Below are positions 32,490-43,547 of a stretch of DNA of 64,000 nt, piece by piece. The notes beneath the pieces were generated by a model. The model searched no databases. It was given only the letters and a program-made list of their open reading frames with translations, and was not told the origin of the DNA. The number at the start of each line of letters is the position of its first letter. Positions within the stretch are counted from its first letter, which is position 1. Both the position numbers and the translations under genes were made by a program. Origin of the DNA: Stenotrophomonas maltophilia (lineage in GTDB: Bacteria > Pseudomonadota > Gammaproteobacteria > Xanthomonadales > Xanthomonadaceae); NCBI GenBank assembly GCA_002364755.1, contig DEZI01000002.1:1-64000 (forward strand). Reading direction: 5' to 3'.

Positions 32490-33058
32490 GCGAACAACTC
32501 CTTCAAGCGGCGGCACATCAGTTCAAGAGGCAGCACGGCATCAGCGCCGGCGTGCTGCAGGGCGGAAGCTGGCATCATCGATGCCTCGGCCTCCTCGGGG
32601 CATTGCAACCAGGCGCGGCCACCGGCGGCACGCACTGCGGCCACACCTTCGCTGCCGTCACTGCTGGCGCCGGTCAGCAGCACCGCCAGCAGCTGCGGAC
32701 CGAATATGGCCGCGGCAGATTCAAACAACGGGTCAATGGCCGGGCGCGAGAACAGCACCGGCTCGTCCATCGACAGCGCGATGGTCTTCGCATCTTCCAC
32801 CAGCAGGTGGTAATCGGGTGCCGCGAAAGTCACCGTCCCCGCCTGCAGCGGCTGCTTGTCCTCGGCCTCGCGCAGCTGCAGCGCGCAGTACGGCGAGAGC
32901 ACTTCGGCGATACGGCTGCTGCGGTCGCGCGGCAGATGCAGCACCACCAGCACCGGCACCGGCAGGCCCGCCGGCAGCGCGCCGAGCAGCACCTGCAGCG
33001 CGGCCACGCCACCGGCCGAAGCGCCGATGACCAGCAGATGCGGGCGCGCAGCTCCCAT
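32486..33058 (-). CDS. CheB-type protein-glutamate methylesterase, catalytic domain only
   Basis: This 190-residue protein is a CheB methylesterase domain without the usual receiver. The triad is visible: Ser14 (VIGASAGGV), His41 (VVLHLPRD) and Asp134 (LLTGASSDGSEG). YHLLVEDAKTIALSMDEPV is typical substrate-side sequence. It sits between cheR (1-bp overlap) and a receiver-kinase (4-bp overlap). No methyl-accepting protein, CheA or CheW is nearby, so the target is unlikely to be the flagellar array. Its target could be the hybrid kinase encoded upstream. Confidence 0.88.
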   Translation of the reverse strand: MGAARPHLLVIGASAGGVAALQVLLGALPAGLPVPVLVVLHLPRDRSSRIAEVLSPYCALQLREAEDKQPLQAGTVTFAAPDYHLLVEDAKTIALSMDEPVLFSRPAIDPLFESAAAIFGPQLLAVLLTGASSDGSEGVAAVRAAGGRAWLQCPEEAEASMMPASALQHAGADAVLPLELMCRRLKELFA

Positions 33059-33878
33059 CAGACGACCTTCCGGTACAGCCGATGTTCGCGCGAACAGGTT
33101 TCGAACGCGTCGTGGTGCTGGCCGAACTGCAGTGATTCCTTGCTGCCCAGACCCAGGAAGCCGCGGTGCACCAGCGCCTCACGGAACAGGCCCACGGCAC
33201 GGTCCTGCAGGTCGCGGTTGAAATAGATCAGCACGTTGCGGCACGAGACCAGGTGCACTTCGGAGAACACCGTGTCGGTGGCCAGACTGTGGTCGGCAAA
33301 CACCACGTTGCGGCGCAGCTGGCGATCAAACACCGCACCGTCGTAGGCGGTGGCGTAGTAATCGGACAGCGAACCGGTACCGCCGGCAGCCAGGTAATTG
33401 CGGCTGAACTGGGCCAGGCGGTCGATGCTGTAGGCACCCGCTTCTGCGGTGGCCAGCGCGGCCGGGTTGATGTCGGTCGCGTAGACAATGCTGCGCTCCA
33501 GCAGCCCTTCCTCGTGCAGCAGGATGGCCAGCGACCACACCTCTTCACCGGTACTGCAGCCAGCCACCCACAGCTTCACCGACGGATAGGTGCGCAATAC
33601 CGGCACCACCTGCTCGCGCAGCTGCTTGAAATAGGCCGGGTCACGGAACATTTCCGAGACCTGCACGGTGAAGAACTGCATCGCCTGGGCGAACAGATCC
33701 GGCTCGTGCAGCAACCGGTGCTGCAGGTCGACCAGGCGCTCGCAGTCATAGCGCTGCATGGCCTGGCGGATGCGCCGCCGCAGCGAGGACACCGCGTAGC
33801 TGCGGAAGTCGTAATGGTAGCGCTGGTACAGCGCTTCCAGCAGCACCTTCAACTCCAGGTCGAACAACGCCTGTTCGT

Positions 33879-33882
<4 letters not shown>
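33058..33882 (-). CDS. CheR-type methyltransferase
   Basis: This 274-residue SAM-dependent glutamate O-methyltransferase has the CheR N-terminal helical domain (LLEALYQRYHYDFRSYAVSSLRRRIRQAM) and catalytic domain with SEMFRDPAYF. The SAM loop is KLWVAGCSTGEEVWSLAILLHEEGL, with YATDINPAALATAEAGAY and LVSCRNVLIYFNRDLQDR. The ATG at 33882 overlaps the upstream kinase stop by 4 bp. CheB follows directly, so methylation should be reversible. The substrate is inferred to be a signalling protein of this cluster. Confidence 0.9.
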
Positions 33883-36983
<3,101 letters not shown>

Positions 36984-37133
36984 CAGGAAGGTTCCCGGGC
37001 AGAAAGAGGCGGTTATGCTACCCCGTGTCGCATTCAGCCGCATACGACCATTGGCACACGCGATGTGTGCACACACTCTTCACACTGGCCTGCCTACGGT
37101 CTCAGCCCCTACAGGGGTATTACTGATTTCCAG

Positions 37134-38291
37134 GTGGACGCTCTTGCCTCTACGCCTTCCGTGCTGACGGACACGTCCCGACAATTGCGATTGCTGATCG
37201 ACAGCGTTCGCGACCATGCCCTGTACCTGCTCGACCCCCAAGGCATCGTCTGCAGCTGGAACCCGGGCGCCGAACGCATCAAGGGCTATCGTGCCGACGA
37301 AGTCATCGGCACCCACTTCGGCCGCTTCTACCTGGCCGATGAACGCGAGGCCGGCGAGCCGCAGCGCCTGCTGCATCTGGCCGCGCAGAACGGCCACGTG
37401 GCCAGTGAAGGCTGGCGGGTGCGCCGCGATGGCTCGTCCTTCAGGGCCAGCATCGTCATCGAGGCGGTACGCGAGAACGGCGAGCTGCTGGGCTTCGTCA
37501 AGATCACCCGCGACATCACCGAGCACTGGCAGGCCCAGCGCCTGCTGCGCGATGCCCAGCGCGCCCTGCGCCAGACCCAGCAATTCGAGACCGTGGGCCG
37601 ACTGAGCCGCGGCCTGTCACACGAGTTCAACAATCTGCTGACCACGGTCGGCAACGCGCTGGACCTGCTGTCGATGCGCCTGGGCAGCGATGCCCGCGCT
37701 GCCGAACTGCTGACCACCGCGCAAGCTGCCACCGACCGCGGCGCCCTGCTGACCCGGCAGCTGCTGGCCTTCAGCACCGGCCAGACCCTGATCCGCGAGA
37801 CACTGGACATCAACCAGCAGATCAGCGAGTGGCTGCCCGGCCTGCGCAGCGCCTGCCCGCCCGGGGTCACCGTGGAAGCAGCCCTGGCGCCGGGCCTGCC
37901 CCTGCTCAGCACCGACCCGCTGCAGCTGCAGACCGCGCTTGCCAACCTGGTCGCCAATGCTGCCGACGCCACGCTGGACGGTGGTCGCGTGCTGGTGGCC
38001 ACCGCGCTTGAGCATCGGCTGGATCCAGACGCGGACACCGCGCTGCAGCGTCGATATGTGACACTAAGCGTCTGCGACGAGGGCCACGGCATGGCCCCGG
38101 ACATCGCTGAACGGGCTACCGAGCCCTTCTTTACGACCAAGGACATCGGCAAAGGCAGCGGCCTGGGCCTCAGCCAGGTGTTCGGTTTCACTACCCAGAG
38201 CGGCGGCTTCGTTGATGTGTCCACCACGCCCGGTGTCGGCACCACGGTCAGCCTGCTGCTACCCGCAATGGAGGACCCTGCCCATGACTGA
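37134..38291 (+). CDS. PAS-domain sensor histidine kinase
   Basis: This 385-residue soluble kinase has a PAS domain (LLIDSVRDHALYLLDPQGIVCSWNPGAERIKGYRADEVIGTHFGRFY) with a PAC motif (GFVKITRDITE). The dimerisation helix has LSRGLSHEFNNLLTTVGNAL (phospho-His) and the HATPase has LANLVANAADAT, CDEGHGM and GSGLGLSQVFGFTTQSGG. I chose GTG at 37134, since the frame upstream runs opposite to the divergent kinase; no strong ribosome site is seen. It overlaps the receiver gene by 8 bp, so the two are very likely cognate partners. Confidence 0.85.
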   Translation: MDALASTPSVLTDTSRQLRLLIDSVRDHALYLLDPQGIVCSWNPGAERIKGYRADEVIGTHFGRFYLADEREAGEPQRLLHLAAQNGHVASEGWRVRRDGSSFRASIVIEAVRENGELLGFVKITRDITEHWQAQRLLRDAQRALRQTQQFETVGRLSRGLSHEFNNLLTTVGNALDLLSMRLGSDARAAELLTTAQAATDRGALLTRQLLAFSTGQTLIRETLDINQQISEWLPGLRSACPPGVTVEAALAPGLPLLSTDPLQLQTALANLVANAADATLDGGRVLVATALEHRLDPDADTALQRRYVTLSVCDEGHGMAPDIAERATEPFFTTKDIGKGSGLGLSQVFGFTTQSGGFVDVSTTPGVGTTVSLLLPAMEDPAHD

Positions 38292-38643
38292 TGACCCGCT
38301 CCGCGTATTGATGGTGGAGGACCAGTCCGATCTCCGCGAGATGATCGGCCTGGCGCTGCGCGATTTCGGTATCGATGTGGCAACCACGTCCGACGGCCAC
38401 GAAGCCGTCGCCCTGATGCAGGGCGGCCAGCAGTTCGACGTGGTGTTCAGCGACGTCAGCATGCCCAACGGCATGTCCGGCATCGAGCTGAGCGAGCACG
38501 TGGCCCGCGACCAGCCGCATGCTCGGATGATCCTGTCTTCAGGGTATGCGCGCTCGCAGCTGCCGCCGCTGCCCGACCAGGTGGAGTTCCTGCCCAAGCC
38601 TTACCGGCTGCGCCAGCTGGTGGAGCTGTTGAAGCAGGATTGA
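38284..38643 (+). CDS. Single-domain response regulator
   Basis: This 119-residue protein is one receiver domain: acidic pocket MVEDQSDLREM, phospho-Asp in VVFSDVSMPNGMSGIEL, Ser in LSSGYA and Lys in FLPKPYRL. No output domain is attached. It overlaps the PAS kinase by 8 bp. It resembles the receiver protein at 61025-61396 and the C-terminal receiver of the kinase at 61353 in being of the FixL/CckA-like GYA...KP(F/Y) type. Confidence 0.92.
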   Translation: MTDDPLRVLMVEDQSDLREMIGLALRDFGIDVATTSDGHEAVALMQGGQQFDVVFSDVSMPNGMSGIELSEHVARDQPHARMILSSGYARSQLPPLPDQVEFLPKPYRLRQLVELLKQD

Positions 38644-38660
38644 GTCATCACCGCCGTTTG

Positions 38661-38884
38661 GTAGGTGCGTACCCTTGGCCCGCACCGCAGATACCGTCAT
38701 CCACGCATGGCGTGGATCTACCGGACCGGTGGTGGGTGCGGACCCGGCAGCGGTGGGTGAGGACACCCGCTGGTGGGTGCGGACCGTTGGTCCGCACTGT
38801 GGAAACCCTCATCCACGCATGGCGTGGATCTACTTTTGGCTGATCCACCCCTCTTTCGGTAGCGCCGGGCCACGCCCGGTGGCT
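38661..38884. repeat. Array of five SMAG/GTAG-type repeats
   Basis: Units lie at 38661-38687 (GTAGGTGCGTACC...), 38699-38721 (ATCCACGCATGGCGTGGATC), 38777-38797 (GTGCGGACC/GGTCCGCAC), 38811-38833 (same as the second) and 38859-38884 (GTAGCGCCGGGCC...). The second and fourth units are identical over 23 bp. The array follows the receiver gene and has no credible ORF. Confidence 0.75.
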
Positions 38885-38892
38885 CTGCGCCT

Positions 38893-39003
38893 TTACCAGC
38901 GCAGGAACAGCGTCACCACGAATATGGCCAAGGCCACGCCGATGACAATCCAAAGCCCTTTGCTCTGGCGCCAGGAGGGCTTACGGGTGCCGGGGTTGTT
39001 CAT
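38893..39003 (-). CDS. Small single-pass membrane protein
   Basis: This is a 36-residue ORF: a basic N-terminus MNNPGTRKPSWRQSKG followed by one hydrophobic helix LWIVIGVALAIFVVTLFLRW. The ATG at 39003 has GGAG about 6 nt upstream. An in-frame ATG four codons earlier (39015) lacks a ribosome site. The protein has no recognised family, but a charge-then-helix layout with a good ribosome site makes it plausible. The next 357 bp on its upstream side (39004-39360) hold nothing I can identify. Confidence 0.5.
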   Translation of the reverse strand: MNNPGTRKPSWRQSKGLWIVIGVALAIFVVTLFLRW

Positions 39004-39360
39004 CGCTTGCTCCATCGTGATAACAGGGATGGAACGAGCTTCGCGTTCTGCATGTGGAGTGCGCGTGCATGGCCGCCACATGCGACTCGATGCATTCAGG
39101 AATCCGCGTCGCGGTCCACCCGCAGACGACTGACCCGCCAGCCCCCGTGCGAATTGAATCGCCCGGTGTCACCGGTCAGGCCGTAGCGCAGCGCCAACCA
39201 ACCTGCGCGGACCGAGCCCACATGCCATTCCCGCACTTTCCTGTACGCATACCGAAAACGACGAGCTTGCATGGACGCACCGTAAGTGTGATGGTCATCA
39301 CGATTTGCGGACGATAGCGCGAATTCGTTTCAACTGGAAGACGCCCCTCAATCCACCCCA

Positions 39361-39462
39361 TCAGCGCTTACGACGGCGCCAGGCCCGGTCTGCGACATGG
39401 ACGAGCCCGAGCAGGCAGGCGGCCACCAGCGCTACCTCACCAATGGCGAGCAACAGGTCCAC
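39361..39462 (-). CDS. Possible 33-residue membrane peptide
   Basis: A GTG-started ORF reads MDLLLAIGEVALVAACLLGLV followed by HVADRAWRRRKR: one hydrophobic helix and a strongly basic tail. GGAG lies about 8 nt before the GTG. This is the mirror arrangement of charge to the small protein at 38893. No homologue is recognised, and expression is unproven. Confidence 0.35.
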   Translation of the reverse strand: MDLLLAIGEVALVAACLLGLVHVADRAWRRRKR

Positions 39463-39650
39463 GGGAATACTCCGGACGGCAGGGTTGCGGCCGGGCTGAT
39501 GCCGTGGAAATGACGGTCAACCTGTGCTGCAGGATCACCGTAAGGGCAAACGGGCTTGCCGTTCTGCAGGGTGATACGCATTTCTGGCAATGCGATGCGG
39601 ATGAATGCGGGGAAATGAGCGCGGCACTGCGAATGAGTGCGCCAAGCGCG

Positions 39651-39727
39651 TGGTGACCCCGGCCCGATTCGAACGGGCGACCTTCCCCTTAGGAGGGGGA
39701 CGCTCTATCCAGCTGAGCTACGGGGCC
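39651..39727 (-). tRNA. tRNA-Arg(CCU)
   Basis: The minus strand begins GGCCCCGTAGCTCAGCTGGA and folds as a cloverleaf: acceptor GGCCCCG/CGGGGTC with one G-U pair, anticodon stem TCCCC/GGGGA with loop CTCCTAA, and T arm with GTTCGAATC. The anticodon is CCT, which reads AGG. The terminal CCA is encoded (plus 39651-39653). Length is 77 nt with CCA. No integrase lies beside it. Confidence 0.97.
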
Positions 39728-39846
39728 ATTGGCAGCTGGGAAGGATACCGCGTCTGGCTGAATGGACCAAGCCGCGTACCGTCGACATGGGTGCCAACGT
39801 CGCTATTCTGTCCGCCCCCACCCCGCCATCACCCGACCTTCGCCAC

Positions 39847-40485
39847 ATGATGACTCTCTGGGAGAGCCTGTCGGCCCTCGGCGACAGCCGCGCCCTGCTC
39901 CCGCTCGCCTTGATTCTGGCATTGTTCCTGCCCGCCACATTCCGCCCACTGCTGTGGCGATGGGCAGCGGCCATCGCCGTGGTCGCCAGCGTCACACTGG
40001 CCAGCAAGATCGCCTTCATGGGTTGGGGCTTTGGCGTGAAGTCGCTGGATTTCACCGGCATTTCCGGTCATGCCGCGATGTCCAGCACGCTTTATCCGGT
40101 GGTCTTCTGGCTGCTCGCCAGCGGCCGCAATCGGCACCCTGGGGCCTGGGCGATGGCCGGCGCCGTGCTCGCGATGGCGATCGCCTGGTCGAGGGTACCG
40201 CTGCGGGCACATTCCCTTTCCGAGATCATCATCGGGCTCGGGATCGGCTTTGCCGCATCGCTGTGGGTGTTACGCGGCTTGCACCTGCCTGGAAAGAACC
40301 CGGCCGTGCGCGCCCATGCCGTATTGCTGGCCATCGCGGCAGCTGTTGCCGCCCCGGCACTGCTGGCAGACCTGCACACCCATGACGTCGTCAAGGCCAC
40401 CGCCAAAGCGCTATCTGGCCGCGAACGGGCGCTCGAACGTGACGACCTCCGCAGTTCCACCTCGACAGTCGGCGACCAGCATTGA
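39847..40485 (+). CDS. PAP2-family membrane phosphatase
   Basis: This 212-residue membrane protein has about five to six hydrophobic helices and PAP2 signatures: KSLDFTGISGHAAMSSTLYPV (motif SGH) and AIAWSRVPLRAHSLSEIIIG (motif SRxxxxxHsxsE). Such enzymes dephosphorylate lipid pyrophosphates or phosphatidic acid at the membrane. The N-terminal KxxxxxxRP motif is not obvious, so activity is uncertain. It lies between the tRNA and an exopolysaccharide locus on the same strand and could recycle undecaprenyl phosphate; that link is an inference. Confidence 0.8.
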   Translation: MMTLWESLSALGDSRALLPLALILALFLPATFRPLLWRWAAAIAVVASVTLASKIAFMGWGFGVKSLDFTGISGHAAMSSTLYPVVFWLLASGRNRHPGAWAMAGAVLAMAIAWSRVPLRAHSLSEIIIGLGIGFAASLWVLRGLHLPGKNPAVRAHAVLLAIAAAVAAPALLADLHTHDVVKATAKALSGRERALERDDLRSSTSTVGDQH

Positions 40486-40568
40486 TGGGCTGCCCCACAA
40501 ACCTTGACAGTCAAGGTTCATACACCGAACATACAGGTGGAATTTTCCCTGACGGAGCAGGCCTCCCC

Positions 40569-40916
40569 ATGTTCAAGAAGACGATCGCAGTTGTGGCCCT
40601 GGCGGCCTTTTCCGCCTCCCCGATGATGAGTTTCGCGCAGGAAGCGCAGGCTGTTGCCGGCGCGGAGTCCTCCTCGGAAGTCGCTGGCGCAGAAGCTGCA
40701 GGCGTGTCGACCGCTACCGTGGTAGGTGCGACCGTGCTCACCGTGGCTGCGGCTGCTGTTGCGTACAGCGTCGGCGGTGACAGCACCAGTGGCAGCAACG
40801 ATGGCGGCGGCGGCACCGATCCCGGCGGCCCGGGTCCGGGCGGCCCTGGCACCGGCGGAACCGGTGGCACGGGCGGCACCGGTGGGACGGGCGGCACCGG
40901 CGGCACCGGCGGCTGA
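40569..40916 (+). CDS. GfcA/YjbE-like small secreted protein with GGT-repeat tail
   Basis: This 115-residue protein has a signal peptide (MFKKTIAVVALAAFSASPMMSFAQ) and an Ala/Val/Ser-rich middle (VSTATVVGATVLTVAAAAVAYSVGGDSTSGSN). The C-terminal tail is almost only Gly, Thr and Pro, ending in repeated GGT. E. coli YjbE and GfcA are similar small Ser/Thr/Gly-rich exported proteins at the head of yjbEFGH and gfcABCDE. Here too it heads a Wza-YjbF-YjbG-YjbH set. The tail is encoded by 9-bp tandem units, so its length may vary between strains. A terminator follows it directly. Confidence 0.75.
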   Translation: MFKKTIAVVALAAFSASPMMSFAQEAQAVAGAESSSEVAGAEAAGVSTATVVGATVLTVAAAAVAYSVGGDSTSGSNDGGGGTDPGGPGPGGPGTGGTGGTGGTGGTGGTGGTGG

Positions 40917-40940
40917 TCGGCGCTCTGCGTACCACACAGG

Positions 40941-40973
40941 CCCTCGCCGGGCGCGACCCGGCGGGGGTTTTTT
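40941..40973 (+). terminator. Intra-operon terminator after the YjbE-like gene
   Basis: CCCTCGCCGGG (40941-40951) pairs with CCCGGCGGGGG (40957-40967), followed by six T. It lies 25 bp past the small gene and 24 bp before the next gene. It probably lets the small secreted protein be made in excess of the export machinery. Confidence 0.8.
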
Positions 40974-40996
40974 ATGCCTGCCAGAATTTCACCCTC

Positions 40997-42106
40997 ATGA
41001 CCAACACCACCCCTCGCCTTCTTGCCGCCGCACTCACTGCGCTGGCTCTATCCAGCTGCGCGCTCGCACCGGGCCAGCACCTGCGCCGCGGCGACGTTGC
41101 CATTGACCGCCATAGCGGCGATGGCCAGCTGGAAATCGTCACCATCACTCCGAAGCTGATCGCCCAGGAGAATGCCGCGCGGGCGCAGAAGTCGCTGCCG
41201 AATGCCCTGTTCGACTACCAGCCGGAACCGTACAAGGTCGGCATCGGCGACATTCTCTATGTCACCGTCTGGGATCACCCGGAGCTGACCGTTCCGGCGG
41301 GCCCGCAGCAACAAGGCACCCTCGCCGGCCGCTTGGTGCAGAGCGACGGCACGATGTTTTACCCCTACATTGGCAAGGTCAAGGCATCGGGCAAGTCGCC
41401 GGTCGAAATCCGCGAGGAGATCAGCAGTCGTTTGGCGAAGTACGTAGAGTCGCCGCAGGTTGACGTCTCCGTCCTCACCTACGGCAGCCAGCGCGTCTGG
41501 GTGACCGGTGCTGCCGAGCGGTCCTCACCGATCGCCTTGGGCACGTCGCCGCTGACCCTGGCCGACGCCATCAGCCAGGCGGGACTGAACAGTGCCCAGG
41601 CCGACCTGTCAGGCATCCAGCTCAGCCGTGACGGCACCACCTACACCATCAACCTGGAATCCCTGGCCCGCCAGTTCGGCGGCCGCCAGCTGTTCCTCAA
41701 GGATGGAGACTCCATCTTCGTGCCCTACCTGGATCGCAAGGAGATCTTCGTGGTGGGCGAGGTGAACCTGCCGGGCGCCTACAGCTTCCGCACCGGCGAT
41801 GTCTCGCTGAACCAGGCACTGGGCCGTGCACGCGGCCTCCTGCAGCAGACCGCCAACGGCAACGCCGTGTACGTGATCCGTGGCAGCGCCGATCTGCAGC
41901 AGGAGCCGTCGATGGTCTACCAGCTGGAGGCACGCTCTCCCACCGCATTCGCCGCAGGCAGCCAGTTCCATCTTCAGCCGGGCGACGTCGTGTTCGTGGG
42001 CGCCGCCGGTGTCAGCCGCTGGAACCGCTTCGTGAACCAGCTGCTGCCGTTTACCAGCATCCTGTACAACGCGGCGCGTACCGGAACCGAAGTCAGGGAC
42101 AACTGA
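40997..42106 (+). CDS. Polysaccharide export lipoprotein, Wza/GfcE type
   Basis: This 369-residue outer-membrane lipoprotein should form the polysaccharide export channel. It has a lipobox (ALTALALSSCALAPG, Cys about 22). A PES domain follows (YKVGIGDILYVTVWDHPELTVPAG, GRLVQSDGTMFYPYIGKVKASGKSPVEIREEISSRLAKYVESPQVDVSV), then two SLBB domains (VWVTGAAERSSPIALGTSPLTLADAISQAG and IFVVGEVNLPGAYSFRTGDVSLNQALGRARGLLQQTANGNAVYVIRG). A C-terminal amphipathic stretch follows. Length matches Wza (about 379). It is followed at once by YjbF, YjbG and YjbH homologues. Confidence 0.93.
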   Translation: MTNTTPRLLAAALTALALSSCALAPGQHLRRGDVAIDRHSGDGQLEIVTITPKLIAQENAARAQKSLPNALFDYQPEPYKVGIGDILYVTVWDHPELTVPAGPQQQGTLAGRLVQSDGTMFYPYIGKVKASGKSPVEIREEISSRLAKYVESPQVDVSVLTYGSQRVWVTGAAERSSPIALGTSPLTLADAISQAGLNSAQADLSGIQLSRDGTTYTINLESLARQFGGRQLFLKDGDSIFVPYLDRKEIFVVGEVNLPGAYSFRTGDVSLNQALGRARGLLQQTANGNAVYVIRGSADLQQEPSMVYQLEARSPTAFAAGSQFHLQPGDVVFVGAAGVSRWNRFVNQLLPFTSILYNAARTGTEVRDN

Positions 42107-42107
42107 C

Positions 42108-42791
42108 ATGGCCCGCATGGATGCGGCCAGCCAACTGCCAACTCAGCGCACACTCGGCGCGCTGCTGCTGGCTGTTGTCGTGGCCCTGCTGTTCACCGGC
42201 TGCACTATCGGCAGCCGATCCACGGCGGACACCTTCCGTCTGATCACGCATCGCCCGGCGCAGGCCACCGCCGAAGGCGTGGCCAGCAATCGTTTCCCGC
42301 AGATGCAGGTGGATACGCCCGACATCGTCGCCGTAGCCGTGCTGGGCTACATCGATGGCGGCCGCCAGCAGTGGCTTGCTGGCTCGCACGCTGTGTTCGA
42401 GCTGGACCGTCACGGCCTGCTGCTGGGTGGCAGCGGCCTTGGCCAGCAGTGGCACGTGCGGATCGACGGCGCATCACCGTTCGATGACCTGCGCACGGTG
42501 ACCACACCCGTGACCGTGCAGCGCCGCTATGACTGGGTTCCCGCCTACCAGGTCGACGTGGCAGTGACCGGCACCCTGAGCAAGGGTGCACTGGAAAAGG
42601 TGGACATCCTCGGCACGCGCCGCACCCTCCAGCGTTTTGACGAACAACTGCAGGGCGGCGGCATGCACGGCCGCAATGTCTACTGGGCCGATCCGGCCAC
42701 CGGCTTCATCTGGAAGAGTCGCCAGCATCTGGCGCCCGGCCGTGTTGCTGAGCTCACCCAGCTCAAACCCTATCGCCCGGCCAAGGACTGA
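42108..42791 (+). CDS. YjbF/GfcB-family lipoprotein
   Basis: This 227-residue lipoprotein has a hydrophobic N-terminus and lipobox LLFTGCTIG (Cys about 32). It shows the family pattern IVAVAVLGYIDGGRQQWLAGSHAVFELDRHGLLLGGSGL, DDLRTVTTPVTVQRRYDWVPAYQVDVAVTG and FWKS-like IWKSRQHLAPG. YjbF and GfcB are needed for extracellular polysaccharide secretion in E. coli; their exact role is unknown. The ATG starts 1 bp after the previous stop codon, consistent with tight coupling. The next gene starts 3 bp downstream. Confidence 0.85.
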   Translation: MARMDAASQLPTQRTLGALLLAVVVALLFTGCTIGSRSTADTFRLITHRPAQATAEGVASNRFPQMQVDTPDIVAVAVLGYIDGGRQQWLAGSHAVFELDRHGLLLGGSGLGQQWHVRIDGASPFDDLRTVTTPVTVQRRYDWVPAYQVDVAVTGTLSKGALEKVDILGTRRTLQRFDEQLQGGGMHGRNVYWADPATGFIWKSRQHLAPGRVAELTQLKPYRPAKD

Positions 42792-42794
42792 GCC

Positions 42795-43547
42795 ATGACG
42801 TTTCGACTTTCCGCCCCGGTGATCATCGCCGCGTTGTTTGCAGCCAGCGCCGTCCAGGCGACCGAGGTGCGCATCGAAGGCGCAACCGAGTCGGCCGGCA
42901 TGCGTGAGCTGCCGGCCAACGCGCGCCTCGCCGATGCCCTGCTGCTGGCCCGTCCACGCGCTGACGCGTACCTGCTGGGCACCAGCTTCGAGCGCCCCCA
43001 GGCCATGGAAGACCAGGTGCGTCTTCGCGCCGGCCTGCAGTACGGTGCCGGGCAGCTGGCAGAGGCCAGCGACACACAGCTCTCGGCCTTGGCGCGGACG
43101 CTGCAGGCGTGGCTCGACGCACATCCGGCCACCGGGCGCATGCCCATCGCCAGTTCCGCGCGCCTGATCCAGGTCCAGCCCGCAAACAATCCGGTGCTCG
43201 CCAACGGCGATACGCTGCGCTTCCCGCAGCAGCCGCGCACGATCACTGTCATGGGCGCGGTCGGGCAAGCCTGCGTACTGCCTCACGTCCCGCAGCGCGA
43301 CGCACGTGACTACCTGCGTGACTGCCGGCCCAGCGCCCTCGCCGACCGCAACGACATCTTCGTGGTCCAGCCCGACGGCCGGGTCCAGCAGCTGGGCATC
43401 GCTTTGTGGAACCGCGCCGATCCCCAGGCCATTGCCGCCGGCGGCACGCTGTTCGTCCCGCTGCGCACCTCGCTTCTCAAGCGCCTCGATCCGCTGTTCA
43501 ACAGCGACTTCGCCGCGTTCATCGCTACCCAGCCTGTCAGCCCGTGA
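42795..43547 (+). CDS. YjbG/GfcC-family periplasmic protein
   Basis: This 250-residue periplasmic protein has a signal peptide (MTFRLSAPVIIAALFAASAVQA). The body fits GfcC: RLADALLLARPRADAYLLGTSFERPQAMEDQVRLRAGLQYG, RIMPIASSARLIQVQP-like region, ANNPVLANGDTLRFPQQPRTITVMGAVGQ, DYLRDC and FVPLRTSLLKRLDPLFNSDFAAFIATQPVS. E. coli GfcC has ubiquitin-like domains and supports group 4 capsule assembly. Its TGA overlaps the next ATG by one base (TGATG). Confidence 0.85.
   Translation: MTFRLSAPVIIAALFAASAVQATEVRIEGATESAGMRELPANARLADALLLARPRADAYLLGTSFERPQAMEDQVRLRAGLQYGAGQLAEASDTQLSALARTLQAWLDAHPATGRMPIASSARLIQVQPANNPVLANGDTLRFPQQPRTITVMGAVGQACVLPHVPQRDARDYLRDCRPSALADRNDIFVVQPDGRVQQLGIALWNRADPQAIAAGGTLFVPLRTSLLKRLDPLFNSDFAAFIATQPVSP

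Noticed and set aside
38661..38884. Possible CRISPR array because of repeated 23-bp units
   Set aside because: Units are palindromic, unevenly spaced and of different sequence classes, with no spacers of constant length and no cas genes. They are SMAG repeats.
39651..39727. tRNA-Arg as a genomic-island attachment site
   Set aside because: No integrase, direct repeat of the tRNA end or change in gene style was seen next to it.
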